A stretch of DNA of 64,000 nt from Muribaculum sp. (GTDB lineage: Bacteria; Bacillota; Clostridia; Lachnospirales; Lachnospiraceae): positions 61,023 to 125,022 of the forward strand of contig JAMPHH010000004.1 in NCBI GenBank assembly GCA_023663505.1. Direction: 5' to 3'. Position 1 is the stretch's first letter, and every line of letters begins with the position of its first letter. The notes beneath the pieces were generated by a model. The model was not told where the DNA came from and did no database searches. It was given only the letters and a program-made list of their open reading frames with translations. Below are positions 35,284 through 44,313 of this stretch, piece by piece. Made by a program: the position numbers and the translations under genes.

Positions 35284-36471
35284 TCAATGCATATCGTCAA
35301 CAATTCCAGTGCTTTTGACATTTATTATGGTCTTCTCCAGATATTCCATAAACGCGTTCCGATTCTCAAGCGCCGTGGTGGTGGGACGCCCCAGATCTTC
35401 CCTTGCGCCAAGGGCACACTTCACCTCTATCATGCAAAGACACCCTCTCTCCCTTGACCTCTCAAGCTCCATGTCCAAGTCCGTATAATTATCGACGCTG
35501 ACCGCATACGGATAACCGCAAGCCCGCGCCACCTCCGCGAGCTCCAAGTCTCTCGCGACCGTGGGCATCCCTCCCACCGTCTCATGCGCTCCATTGTTGA
35601 TCACCACATGGATGAGATTCACGGGTCTAACGGAACCGATGACTGCCATAGCCCCCATGTGCATCAGCGCCGCTCCGTCCCCGTCGATGCACCAGACCGT
35701 CTTGTCCTGCCGTTGTAGAGCGATTCCCAATGCGATGGATGAGCTGTGTCCCATGGAGCCCACTGTCAGGAAATCATACCGGTGTCCCGCTCCGTCCGCC
35801 TCACGCACCTCAAACAATTCACGACTCACCTTTCCCGTGGTGGAGACCACGGGGGAATCCCCGCTGACCTTGACAATATGGCGCACCACTTCCTCCCGCA
35901 GCATGGTATGGTTATTTTCATATTGAACGCTCCCCTCGTAGGACAGCGCCCCCTTGCGGATGACAAACGCCACATCCTTGCCCACCGCAAGCAGCCTGTC
36001 AAGCTCTGCCTTCTTTGCCGCCAGCTCCTCCGGCGTCGTGTCCTTGCCCACGATAAACGAAGCGATCCCCATATCCTCCAACAGCTTCACAGTGACCTCT
36101 CCCTGATAAATATGCTGGGGCTCGTCATGGACTCCGGGCTCTCCCCGCCATCCGATCACGAAGATGACCGGAATCGCGTAAACCCTGTCATTTAACAGAG
36201 ACGCGGCAGGGTTTATGATATTCCCCTCCCCGCTGTTTTGCATATACACCACAGGCACCTTTCCCGTGGCGAGATAGTACCCTGCGGCAATGGCAGCGCA
36301 GTTACCCTCGTTTGCCGCTATGATATGATGCATGGGGTCTGTCCCATAGAGCTGCATCAGATAATCGCATAATGCCCGAAGCTGCGAGTCCGGTACACCT
36401 GTATAGAAATCCGCATTCAATATCCGCACAAATTCCTCCGCCTTCAAATCTTCCATCCTCCCATCTGTCAC
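35284..36471 (-). CDS. Phosphonopyruvate decarboxylase
   Basis: ThDP-dependent enzyme that turns phosphonopyruvate into phosphonoacetaldehyde, making PEP mutase flux irreversible. 395 residues. The N-domain has FYTGVPDSQLRAL and HHIIAANEGNCAAIAAGYYL with catalytic Glu55; the C-domain has the ThDP motif, GDG at 264-266 and NN at 292-293, in CIDGDGAALMHMGAMAVIGS. It starts with GTG, which overlaps the TGA stop of the PEP mutase gene by four bases. No 2-AEP transaminase or alcohol dehydrogenase gene is next to it. Confidence 0.93.
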   Translation of the reverse strand: MTDGRMEDLKAEEFVRILNADFYTGVPDSQLRALCDYLMQLYGTDPMHHIIAANEGNCAAIAAGYYLATGKVPVVYMQNSGEGNIINPAASLLNDRVYAIPVIFVIGWRGEPGVHDEPQHIYQGEVTVKLLEDMGIASFIVGKDTTPEELAAKKAELDRLLAVGKDVAFVIRKGALSYEGSVQYENNHTMLREEVVRHIVKVSGDSPVVSTTGKVSRELFEVREADGAGHRYDFLTVGSMGHSSSIALGIALQRQDKTVWCIDGDGAALMHMGAMAVIGSVRPVNLIHVVINNGAHETVGGMPTVARDLELAEVARACGYPYAVSVDNYTDLDMELERSRERGCLCMIEVKCALGAREDLGRPTTTALENRNAFMEYLEKTIINVKSTGIVDDMH

Positions 36472-37770
36472 AACTCGTCTATCAGCGAAATAATCTCCTT
36501 GATTGGCATCAGCCGCTCGTCAACCTCCATAGCCCTGTGGTAGCGCAGAATATCCCTTGCGGTCTGCTCCATCGCGGGAAAGGCGCTCCTTGTCAATTGA
36601 TTGGCATAGATCACGATATTGACCCCGTGCTCCACCAACTCCTCCTCGGTAACGGAATTAAAGGATGTGGGAACTACCACGAGTGGAACCTTCTTCTCCC
36701 GCTCCCTGAAGCGGTCACAGAATTCCAGCACCTCGTCCGGGCTTTTCTTCCGACTGTGGATCATGATCCCGTCAGCTCCCGCCGACACATAGGCATATGC
36801 CCTCTCCAACGCGTCCTCCATCCCCTTCTCTAATATCAGGCTCTCAATTCTGGCGATGATCATGAAATCATCCGTGAGCTGCACCTTTTTGCCCGCCCTG
36901 AGCTTCTCACAAAAATGCTCAATGGAATCCTGTGTCTGCTCCACATCGGTCCCAAACAGAGAATTTTTCTTCAATCCGACCTTATCCTCTATGATGATAG
37001 CTGACACGCCCATCCTCTCAAGAGACCTCACCGTGTATACAAAATGTTCGATGAGCCCTCCCGTATCGCCGTCAAAAATAATAGGCTTGGTCGTCACCTC
37101 CATGACGTCATCCACAGTCCGAAACCTCGAAGTCATATCCACCAGCTCAATGTCAGGCTTTCCCTTCGCGGTGGAATCGCAGAGAGAGCTGATCCACATG
37201 GCGTCAAACTGGTCAATCTCCCCTTCATGCTCCACGATCGTTTTCTCGGCGATCAGCCCCGTCAGACCGCTGTGGACCTCTATCGTCTTGACAATGGGGC
37301 GCAGCGAGATCAGTTGACCCAGACGCCTTCTCCGATACTCGGGCATGGCAACCTTTGCCTTCATCATGTCATCCACATGCTTGACATTTTCATTATGAGT
37401 ATATGGCACGTCAATCACCTGTCCGCCATATGCGGACAACAGTGCCTCGGCGTTGCTTCGTATGACACGCATGGGTCCCCGCAGCCAATTATCTCCGTGC
37501 ATGATATAATCAGGATGCAGCGTCCTGACCACCTCGTCATACATGATATCTTCCTGTATGATCACCTCGTCCACCCCTTCGACCCCGCGGAGCATCTCCA
37601 CTCTCTCCATGGTGTTCAGTGTGGGAAATCTGTTAAATCGGATCATGGCATCATCCGCCAGTCCCCCCCACCACAAGCCTGCCATACCTGTGCGCCTCCC
37701 TGATAATGTTCAAATGTCCTTCATGGATCACATCCGTTGTAAAGCATGTATACACTGTTTTTACTTCCAT
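36468..37770 (-). CDS. pepM: Cytidylyltransferase-PEP mutase fusion, frame-broken at a G7 tract
   Basis: PEP mutase makes phosphonopyruvate from PEP, the entry step to C-P compounds. The mutase core is intact: FDGDTGG (metal site), EDKVGLKKNSLFG (catalytic loop) and MIIARIESLI. Ahead of it is a nucleotidyltransferase domain of the TagD type. Its start, ATG at 37770, gives MEVKTVYTCFTTDVIHEGHL with the HxGH motif at 16-19. After RYGRLVVGG the frame meets a run of seven G (37663-37669) and hits a stop; one G fewer restores a 433-residue protein. A shorter frame from ATG 37685 has its own GGGAGG site and would yield a 405-residue mutase without HxGH. Could be phase variation, a recent mutation or a sequencing error. 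Confidence 0.85.
37663..37669 (-). repeat. G7 homopolymer at the frame break in pepM
   Basis: Seven G on the coding strand (seven C as shown), at the point where the N-terminal cytidylyltransferase frame and the mutase frame meet. Six would give one continuous frame. Runs like this in surface polysaccharide genes are common sites of slippage. Confidence 0.9.
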
Positions 37771-37784
37771 AGCCGCCAAGCACC

Positions 37785-38960
37785 TCACCTGTTTTTCTCT
37801 ATAATTTCCCTTATGATATAATCCGCTGCGCTTTCGATCTCGTCAAAGGCTACTTGCTTCATGAGCTTCACTCCGAATGCCGTCCGCACCTTATCGAGCA
37901 GCTCGTCCGTGTAGGTCAGCACACCCTCTCTCACATCCTCGATGCCGTCGAGGTAGATGGACTCCCTGTTTTTCTTTCGCATCTCGTCCAGCGTAAAGTA
38001 ATCCTCGCAGATATATGCCCCCATCCGCTCTCCGCGTCCGTCCACGATCACAGGATAGCCGCCAATCTCACCGAACGCCCCAGGGCAATGGAGCTTGCGC
38101 TTCTCACCGTCCCTCACCGCCGAGAGAATCGCCATGATGATCTCGAAATTGCTCGAAGCATTCATCTGATTGCGCTTGGAATCCACCAGCATCGGAATCT
38201 TACATTTTGCAAAGATGTCATTCAGCTTCACCACAAGGCTTTCCCCCTGATAGCGGATATCAATCAGCATATCTAACCCTTCCGTGTGCCCTTCCTTGCT
38301 GATGACCACGTCATGGAAATGCGCCACCGCAAAGGTCACGTCTATATTCCAATAGTCCTCGATCCGGCACTCCTGCGCCACAGCCATTTTAATCCTAGGT
38401 ATCAGATGGTTTACATTCCCGCTCCCAAGATCGGGATAAGCCTCCCCCGCCCCCTTAAGCCACGGTATGACCGCATCCGAGTAGGAGGTATTGATGACCA
38501 CCGCGTCCGAACCGGTCTCCGCATACGCTTTCATGATGTTCTTGGTGTACTTGATCGCAAGGGGCGTCCAGATACCATATGCCCGAATGCTCTGCCATGA
38601 GATACTGCCGTATTTCAATCCTGGGTACGCCCTGCTGCTATTGACGATGATATCCGGCCGGTATTCGTCAATGGCAGCGGCAATCTTTGAAATATCATTA
38701 AGATCCACTTGATCGCAGATAGATATATCGCTCCGGTTCTGCCCTCTGATCATGGACGCCACCCTCACGATATTCACGTCCGACTGCAGCTTGTCCCCAT
38801 TTCTTCCGACCACCCGAATCTCCATCCTTGGATCACCCACAGACATCAGATAATCCAACAGATAATTCCCCACGCTTCCAAGCCCGATGATCATAATGCG
38901 CGCCTTCCTGTCCTGCAGCTCCTCACGCATAATATCCATTTTCTCATTAATCTGCTTCAT
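37785..38960 (-). CDS. NAD(P)-binding Rossmann protein of the phosphonate operon
   Basis: A 391-residue protein with a dinucleotide-binding N-terminus, ARIMIIGLGSVGNYLLDYLM (GxGxxGxxL), and second-strand arginine in RVVGRNG. The middle contains PDIIVNSSRAYPG and AVVINTSYSDAVIPWLKG, similar in style to malate/saccharopine dehydrogenase-like folds. Family and substrate are not identified. In this operon it could reduce phosphonoacetaldehyde or act on a sugar or polyol; both are guesses. It overlaps the next upstream gene by four bases (ATGA) and lies 14 nt before the corrected pepM start. Confidence 0.65.
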   Translation of the reverse strand: MKQINEKMDIMREELQDRKARIMIIGLGSVGNYLLDYLMSVGDPRMEIRVVGRNGDKLQSDVNIVRVASMIRGQNRSDISICDQVDLNDISKIAAAIDEYRPDIIVNSSRAYPGLKYGSISWQSIRAYGIWTPLAIKYTKNIMKAYAETGSDAVVINTSYSDAVIPWLKGAGEAYPDLGSGNVNHLIPRIKMAVAQECRIEDYWNIDVTFAVAHFHDVVISKEGHTEGLDMLIDIRYQGESLVVKLNDIFAKCKIPMLVDSKRNQMNASSNFEIIMAILSAVRDGEKRKLHCPGAFGEIGGYPVIVDGRGERMGAYICEDYFTLDEMRKKNRESIYLDGIEDVREGVLTYTDELLDKVRTAFGVKLMKQVAFDEIESAADYIIREIIEKNR

Positions 38961-39727
38961 TTTCTACCAGCTTCCTCATCCATCATTTCATTAAAGTCCT
39001 GCACGGTATTGCAGTTGACCCATTTCCTGAACCCCATAAACTGTGCCTCACCGCTCTCCGGGCTTTGAAAATAAGCGTTGACAGGCACCAGATTCGTCCC
39101 CTGCAACTCCTCCTCACTCAACCCATCCAGAATCCCCCGCAAAACCTCCGGTCTTGCAAACTTCCACACCTGTCCCGAGTTAAACACCGCCTTGAAGGGC
39201 TCGTCTATCCGCAGGCTCCCGTGCGCCGTGTCATAGATATAATGGGGTCTGCCATTCATATCCAAGTAAAATGCCACGGATTTCTCCGCATAAATCGGTT
39301 TTGCCGTGTAGGTCATCACGCTCTTGTCTGACATGCAGACCGCCCGGAAGCTCTCGTCATCCACGAAAAGATCCCCCTCGGCAAAGACCAACTCGTCGCA
39401 GTCCGCGCCTCCCATGTCATGCTCCAACGCCCTGACTCCCGCCTGAAAACTGTAGCCCGAGCCATAATCGGCAAAGTGCCCGTTCTCCACGAGCAGGAGC
39501 TTGTACATGATCCCCGCAAATTCCCGATTCACGAACTCCTCCAGCTCATGAAAACGAAAACCGCCCACAATGACAATCCTGTCAAAAAGCTCGTGTCTGT
39601 CCAACATCCTGTATAACAGGGATTCCCGTACCGATTGTCTGTGATAAATACATTTCAGGCAGGAATACCCCACCGACTCACTAAACCGACCGGACAATCC
39701 CGCCACCGTCAACAATAATACTCTCAT
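38957..39727 (-). CDS. Sugar/phosphonate nucleotidyltransferase-like protein
   Basis: A 256-residue protein that looks like the MobA/LicC-type nucleotidyltransferase fold: MRVLLLTVAGLSGRFS is a variant of the usual GxGxR loop, and CDELVFAEGDLFVDDESF holds the metal-binding DxD-like region. Choline or phosphonate cytidylyltransferases share this fold, so it may activate a phosphonate or polyol phosphate with CTP. The loop differs from consensus, so activity is uncertain. Four-base overlaps with genes on both sides. Confidence 0.65.
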   Translation of the reverse strand: MRVLLLTVAGLSGRFSESVGYSCLKCIYHRQSVRESLLYRMLDRHELFDRIVIVGGFRFHELEEFVNREFAGIMYKLLLVENGHFADYGSGYSFQAGVRALEHDMGGADCDELVFAEGDLFVDDESFRAVCMSDKSVMTYTAKPIYAEKSVAFYLDMNGRPHYIYDTAHGSLRIDEPFKAVFNSGQVWKFARPEVLRGILDGLSEEELQGTNLVPVNAYFQSPESGEAQFMGFRKWVNCNTVQDFNEMMDEEAGRK

Positions 39728-40713
39728 TTCGCCCCATCCTCAATGATCATGTCAATCCCTTGGCTCAATGACACCATGGGTCTCCAGCTTGTCCTGCTGC
39801 GGATCTTGTCCGTGTTGAGCACGCGTCTCTCCGGGTCATTCTCCCGATAGCCCCGATAGACGATCTCCGGATTCTCGATCCCAAGCTTCTCCGCACACAG
39901 AGAGACGAGGTCAATAATGGATATCTCCTCGTCCGTCGCCACATTGTACACCGTGCCGTCCAAGGCTCCGGGGGAATCGATCAGCGCAAGAACCGCCGCG
40001 CAGCTGTCCTCATTGTGCAGAAAAGTCCTCTTGTTGACCTTAGAATTCTCAAGCAACTCCACCTTACCCCCGCTGCGCAGCTGTGTCATGATATGGGGAA
40101 TGATATGCTTGGGGTAGAGTTCATTCTTGCTATATACATTGGCAAAGCGAATGGAGCAGCCCTTGATCTTCCCCTCCATACAGGCGTCCCTCATGAAAAA
40201 TTCCGTCAAAAGCTTCCCCGTGGCATAGCTTGTCCTCTGGCTGTGCTCCGCGTCCGACATGGTGATATAATCGGATTCCCTCACACCCTCCTCGCTCCAT
40301 GACTGCATCGAATAGACCTCCGAGGTGGAGCAGTTGATATAGACCTGTGCCCCCACCCGTACCGCCTGCTCCAACAGCTTCTTCATGCCCATGACATTGG
40401 TGTCGAAGGTGCTGTTCACATGATAAAAATGCTCCGTGTGAACCACCGCGGCACAATTGACATAAACCACCCTGTCATGGTCGCCCTTTCTGTCCAAAAC
40501 CTCCCGTTCCAGCAAAAGCATCTGCCCCTCGTCATTCAGATCCCACTCATGAAAGGTAAAAAGTGGGTTGTCCGCGATATCCTTTACCGTCTCCAGAGAA
40601 GAACAGAAGAAATTGTCAAAGCCGATTACGGAATCCCCCCTGCCCACAAGCTTTCTGAATAGCTCATTGCCAGTCATTCCCGTCGCCCCGCTGATTACAT
40701 ATAAGCCGCTCAT
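39724..40713 (-). CDS. NAD-dependent sugar epimerase/dehydratase (extended SDR)
   Basis: A 329-residue extended short-chain dehydrogenase. The cofactor motif is SGATGMTG at residues 8-15, the catalytic pair lies in SYATGK, and IRFANVYSKNELYPKHIIP and NVATDEEISIIDLV are typical of GDP/UDP-sugar epimerases and dehydratases. It probably makes the activated sugar used by the glycosyltransferase of the operon. The exact sugar cannot be told from sequence alone. Confidence 0.85.
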   Translation of the reverse strand: MSGLYVISGATGMTGNELFRKLVGRGDSVIGFDNFFCSSLETVKDIADNPLFTFHEWDLNDEGQMLLLEREVLDRKGDHDRVVYVNCAAVVHTEHFYHVNSTFDTNVMGMKKLLEQAVRVGAQVYINCSTSEVYSMQSWSEEGVRESDYITMSDAEHSQRTSYATGKLLTEFFMRDACMEGKIKGCSIRFANVYSKNELYPKHIIPHIMTQLRSGGKVELLENSKVNKRTFLHNEDSCAAVLALIDSPGALDGTVYNVATDEEISIIDLVSLCAEKLGIENPEIVYRGYRENDPERRVLNTDKIRSRTSWRPMVSLSQGIDMIIEDGAK

Positions 40714-41510
40714 ATTCCTAATCCCAACCTTTCCTTGTAAAAATCATCCACCTGCCCATGGTAGGCGCTCTGTTCCAATTCAATATCGTACAAAACCTTA
40801 CATAAATTAACCTCCTCCGTGTCCGTGTCAAAAACCGCGTATTGCGCCATAGCGTTTTGGTTGCGCGGCTGCCCCACGGAGCCGGGATTGATGAAAATGA
40901 TTTTCTTCCGATTCCGCATCCGCGGATTGTCAACCGCTATATATTTCTCAAAAAAATGCGGCTGATGGGAATGCCCTGACAGGACGACCTCATATTCCCC
41001 ATAAGCCGTCGGATTCATCTCCGGCGATATGCTTTGCCAATACAGATCCTCCAAGCTGCCATGCAGTGCCAGATACCGCCTGCCGCCTATCTCAAAACGG
41101 CTCTCTCCCGATCCGCACATCTCCTGCATCACATATTCCCATGACTCCTCGGACAAGATGCTCCGCGTATATTCCGCACTGGCACGTCCCCTGTCCCAAG
41201 AGAATCTCTCTGCGAATTTCTCTGCGAATCTCTCCGAGAATCGCTCTTGGAAATTCTCTGCGAATCTCTCCGGAAACTTCTCATATTCAAGGTTTACAAT
41301 CGCAGCTTCATGATTCCCCCAAAGATTGCACACCGGAGGGTAGGGAAACCGTCTTATCATCGAAATGACCTCGTTGGAATACATCCCATAATCGATCAGA
41401 TCCCCCAAGAGGGCACAGGCGCCAATCTCCCAGCGGTTCGCCACATCCGACAGCACCGCCCGCAGCGCCTCCTGATTGCCATGAATATCCGCCATGATCA
41501 GTAGTTTCAC
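40710..41510 (-). CDS. Calcineurin-like metallophosphoesterase with inserted tandem repeat
   Basis: YfcE/ApaH-like phosphoesterase, 266 residues. Metal-ligand motifs are LIMADIHGN, GDLIDYG, WGNHEA and SGHSHQPHF, all present. The start GTG at 41510 follows GGAGG by six bases. Between the WGNHEA block and the rest there is a seven-fold four-residue repeat (EKFP ERFA ENFQ ERFS ERFA EKFA ERFS) that adds a charged, aromatic helix. In this operon it may recycle a nucleotide-phosphonate or a phosphate by-product. Confidence 0.8.
   Translation of the reverse strand: MKLLIMADIHGNQEALRAVLSDVANRWEIGACALLGDLIDYGMYSNEVISMIRRFPYPPVCNLWGNHEAAIVNLEYEKFPERFAENFQERFSERFAEKFAERFSWDRGRASAEYTRSILSEESWEYVMQEMCGSGESRFEIGGRRYLALHGSLEDLYWQSISPEMNPTAYGEYEVVLSGHSHQPHFFEKYIAVDNPRMRNRKKIIFINPGSVGQPRNQNAMAQYAVFDTDTEEVNLCKVLYDIELEQSAYHGQVDDFYKERLGLGI
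41199..41282 (-). repeat. Seven 12-bp coding repeats in the phosphoesterase gene
   Basis: Seven in-frame units of 12 bp, coding E-(R/K/N)-F-(A/S/P/Q). Unit length is a multiple of three, so copy changes would keep the frame and alter only the helix length. Confidence 0.85.
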
Positions 41511-41570
41511 TTTGTCCCTCCTCATCAAACATTTTCTTATCAAACGCTCCTGCCGTTCAAGCGGCATTTG

Positions 41571-43670
41571 CTACATGTATCTCATATAGTCTTCCTTATT
41601 GTCCTCCACCCGCTTCACTGCCTCCAAAATATACTTGGCGCCAATTTCCCCCGCATTTCCTATATAAAAAATTTCCGCCTCACGCGCAGCTCTGATCTGA
41701 TCACTGTAAGCATGCGGATTACAAAGCAGCTCCTCCACCACTTCATTTACATGCTGCAGCTCCTCCACGTCAATGGATTTGCCTATAGTGGTTCGGATAG
41801 CAATGTCAAAGGGCACAACATCTATTCTCTGCCATTCGGGATTAATTACCTTCATGGGCGTGTTGACGGACAAGGTAGGCTTCAGCGTCGCAAATGAATA
41901 CTCAAATCCGATGCTTGACCAGTCCGTGATCAGCAAATCAGCCTTATACACCGTGTCCGTAGACGAGAAATCTTTCTGGAATGTCACGTTTGAGTATTCG
42001 CTGTACTCCTCCTCCAAAGCAAGAAACCTGCTCATGCAATACCTCAGATATTGAGGATGTGGCCGCACAATAATATTATAATTTGTTTTCACCAGCTCAT
42101 CCAACAATTCTTCAATGCACAGGTCAAGTAAATTATCCTCCTGCCACGAGGGGGCTATCAGAATCGTTCTTGTTTCCGACTCAACCTTAGCCATGCTGTT
42201 GTAACCTTTTATCATATTATCCAACAGACCCGAGCCCCAGCGAACAATGTTTTTGGTCTTTGTACCATACAATTGTTCAAGTGCGCGTATCTCCTGTTCC
42301 TCCCTTGGTCCCGGCGCAAAGTAGGTATCAAAGTGATCCAGCGCCCCCGTTCTTAAAGCCAAGTTGGGACTGTTAATATCATGAGGTATAAAAATATACT
42401 CGATATCCTTTCTTAGCAAAGAGCGTTTAATCTGATATTTCTCCAAATCCGGCGTCGTCATCACCACCACGTTAGCGTCCATTTTCATCATAAAAGGGAT
42501 AATGCGCTTGTCTCCAATATAGTACACCCTGAAACGTTCACTTGCAAGCTCAAAGACAGCATCCTCGGGGTCATTGGTGATATAGTCGATGGTCAGGTCG
42601 GAGTGCTCCATGATATATTCGATAATATTCTGATAATATTTATAGAATCCGTTCTTCTCCGAATAGAAAACCAACTGCTTATTGTGCAGCTGATAGAACG
42701 TCTTGTAATCCTGCCGCTCCCTTGCGCGGTAAGGATCTCTGGCAAACAGCTTCTTTTGCTCCTTAGGTCTTCTGGCTGCCGCCTTGTCAAGCGCAGCCCT
42801 GCTGCTCTCAAGCAACTCATAATCAATAAATTTGTGGGGGTTGATGATGAAATTCAGGAACACGAGCTGCAGAATCGCGAACAGGTTGCCCGCCATCCAA
42901 TACAAGCCCACCCCCGCGGGCACAAAGAACCCCAGATATAGGGACAAGCCCACCGACAAGAGCATGGTGGAGAGCTTGTTGAACTTCCCCTGCTCCGACT
43001 GCAGGACATTGATCTTATTTTGCACCACGCACAAAAGCCACGCACAAAACGCAGCCAACAATGGGATAAGCAGCAGGCTCCCGCCCGTTTGGGACGGTAT
43101 CTCCGCCAGATTGATCCCAAGAAAACCCATGTCAAAGCCCTGAATTGAGCCGATCGCCTCCGCTCCCAGGAGGGAAGTCAATTCCCCGATATATTCGCCC
43201 TTTCCTATGGCATCTGCCAGAAGGATCTGGATAGAGCTTACCTCGGTGCTTATCCCAGAGAGGTCGGAGAAGCAATTCACCGCCTCCGCCAGACCTTGCG
43301 CGGGGAGACGCAGTATATGCCGCAGCGGATTATAAATCACGTTGATGACGCCCATCAGCAGCACGATCTGAATGAATAGCGGAATCAGCCCCAGCATCGG
43401 GTGGTAGTTGTATTGCTTGTATAATTTCAACTGCTCCTCACTGATCGCGTCCTGATCGCCATAATGATTTGCCTTGACCAGATTTAAATATGGCTGCATC
43501 TTCACCATCTTGATGGAATTGAGATGCACCAGAATGGAAATAGGCAATAAAATTATTTTGGTCAGGAAGGTGAAGAAAATGATGGCAACGCCGTAATTAG
43601 GAATCAAGCCATAGCAGAACGCCATCACATATCCCAAAATACTTCCCAGAAAATTAACTATGGTATCCAT
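41571..43670 (-). CDS. YidC-like membrane module fused to CDP-polyol phosphotransferase (TagF-like)
   Basis: A 699-residue fusion. Residues 1-265 resemble YidC/Oxa1 insertases: helices at about 9-48, 118-140 and 200-260, with GLIPNYGVAIIFFTFLTKII and LGLSLYLGFFVPAGVGLYWM. The groove arginine of YidC is replaced by lysine (Lys38, FLTKIILLP). Residues 330-690 are a GT-B CDP-glycerol:polyol phosphate transferase like TagB/TagF, with APSWQEDN, RPHPQ and DLLITDWSSIGFEYSF. Start at 43670 follows AGGTGG. The domain would polymerise or decorate a polyol phosphate/phosphonate chain at the membrane, with the YidC fold as anchor. 5' neighbour is a small membrane protein 8 nt away. Confidence 0.88.
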   Translation of the reverse strand: MDTIVNFLGSILGYVMAFCYGLIPNYGVAIIFFTFLTKIILLPISILVHLNSIKMVKMQPYLNLVKANHYGDQDAISEEQLKLYKQYNYHPMLGLIPLFIQIVLLMGVINVIYNPLRHILRLPAQGLAEAVNCFSDLSGISTEVSSIQILLADAIGKGEYIGELTSLLGAEAIGSIQGFDMGFLGINLAEIPSQTGGSLLLIPLLAAFCAWLLCVVQNKINVLQSEQGKFNKLSTMLLSVGLSLYLGFFVPAGVGLYWMAGNLFAILQLVFLNFIINPHKFIDYELLESSRAALDKAAARRPKEQKKLFARDPYRARERQDYKTFYQLHNKQLVFYSEKNGFYKYYQNIIEYIMEHSDLTIDYITNDPEDAVFELASERFRVYYIGDKRIIPFMMKMDANVVVMTTPDLEKYQIKRSLLRKDIEYIFIPHDINSPNLALRTGALDHFDTYFAPGPREEQEIRALEQLYGTKTKNIVRWGSGLLDNMIKGYNSMAKVESETRTILIAPSWQEDNLLDLCIEELLDELVKTNYNIIVRPHPQYLRYCMSRFLALEEEYSEYSNVTFQKDFSSTDTVYKADLLITDWSSIGFEYSFATLKPTLSVNTPMKVINPEWQRIDVVPFDIAIRTTIGKSIDVEELQHVNEVVEELLCNPHAYSDQIRAAREAEIFYIGNAGEIGAKYILEAVKRVEDNKEDYMRYM

Positions 43671-43678
43671 ATGTCCAC

Positions 43679-43954
43679 CTATTCGCTTTTGTGATCCGCC
43701 TGCGCCAGCTTCTCTGCCTTCTTCTGTGTCCGCTTTGCGACCTGACCGTAATACCATTTGTTCCACGCGGCTTTGATCTTGTGTCTAAATATCGTCAAAG
43801 CGGCGCCGACCGCGATAAACACGCCCGCAATCCCCTGAATGACATAGGTGACGGTGGACGGGTCGATGTACGCGTGCGCATGTATCGAAAACACCACAAA
43901 AAAACAACCCAGAAAATACATAAACCTCAATGTCCGCAACAGCCTTGTTTTCAT
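43679..43954 (-). CDS. Small two-helix membrane protein
   Basis: A 91-residue protein with a signal-like first helix (LRFMYFLGCFFVVFSIHAHA) and a second helix in the conserved-looking stretch YIDPSTVTYVIQGIAGVFIA, ending in a basic tail (AKRTQKKAEKLAQ). Start at 43954 after AAAGGAG. It precedes the YidC-TagF fusion by eight bases and probably helps it or stabilises its membrane module; function not known. First gene of the surface polymer operon. Confidence 0.7.
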   Translation of the reverse strand: MKTRLLRTLRFMYFLGCFFVVFSIHAHAYIDPSTVTYVIQGIAGVFIAVGAALTIFRHKIKAAWNKWYYGQVAKRTQKKAEKLAQADHKSE

Positions 43955-44031
43955 ACCGTACTTCTCCTTTTTTAAAATCAGGGCGTAAGCCATATATCAT
44001 AGACCCTCGCCCCGCTCTGCTTACTATTTAA

Positions 44032-44223
44032 TTATTCTTTGATTTTGTCAATATCCGTAAGATTTACACCGGCCACATTAAGTATTGCTTTCAAAGACAA
44101 ATAATCATCCTTTAAGCTTTCATATGTCCTTGTTGCATTTTCTTCCTTTGCTATTAACATATGCTTTTGAACCTTTTGGAATTGTTCAATCGTCTCTTTT
44201 GTTACTTCCAGACTGGTTGGCAT
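44032..44223 (-). CDS. Small hypothetical protein (63 aa)
   Basis: A 63-residue protein, MPTSLEVTKETIEQFQKVQK and onward, likely all helical and charged. ATG at 44223 follows GGAGGTGATCGC, a strong ribosome site. It sits between tRNA-Glu and the polymer operon, 77 nt before the next start. No family recognised. It may be co-transcribed with the tRNA. Confidence 0.6.
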   Translation of the reverse strand: MPTSLEVTKETIEQFQKVQKHMLIAKEENATRTYESLKDDYLSLKAILNVAGVNLTDIDKIKE

Positions 44224-44267
44224 GCGATCACCTCCTGATGATAACCCAAAAACCAGAGAACAAATTG

Positions 44268-44306
44268 AGCCTTGAAATTCCTTATCAACATTGGATTTCC
44301 AAGGCT
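44268..44306 (-). terminator. Hairpin after tRNA-Glu
   Basis: AGCCTTG-AAAT pairs with ATTT-CAAGGCT with a one-base bulge. The following bases (CAATTTGTTC) are only weakly T-rich, so termination is likely partial and the downstream 63-aa gene and polymer operon could be read through from the tRNA promoter. Confidence 0.4.
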
Positions 44307-44313
44307 TTATTAA

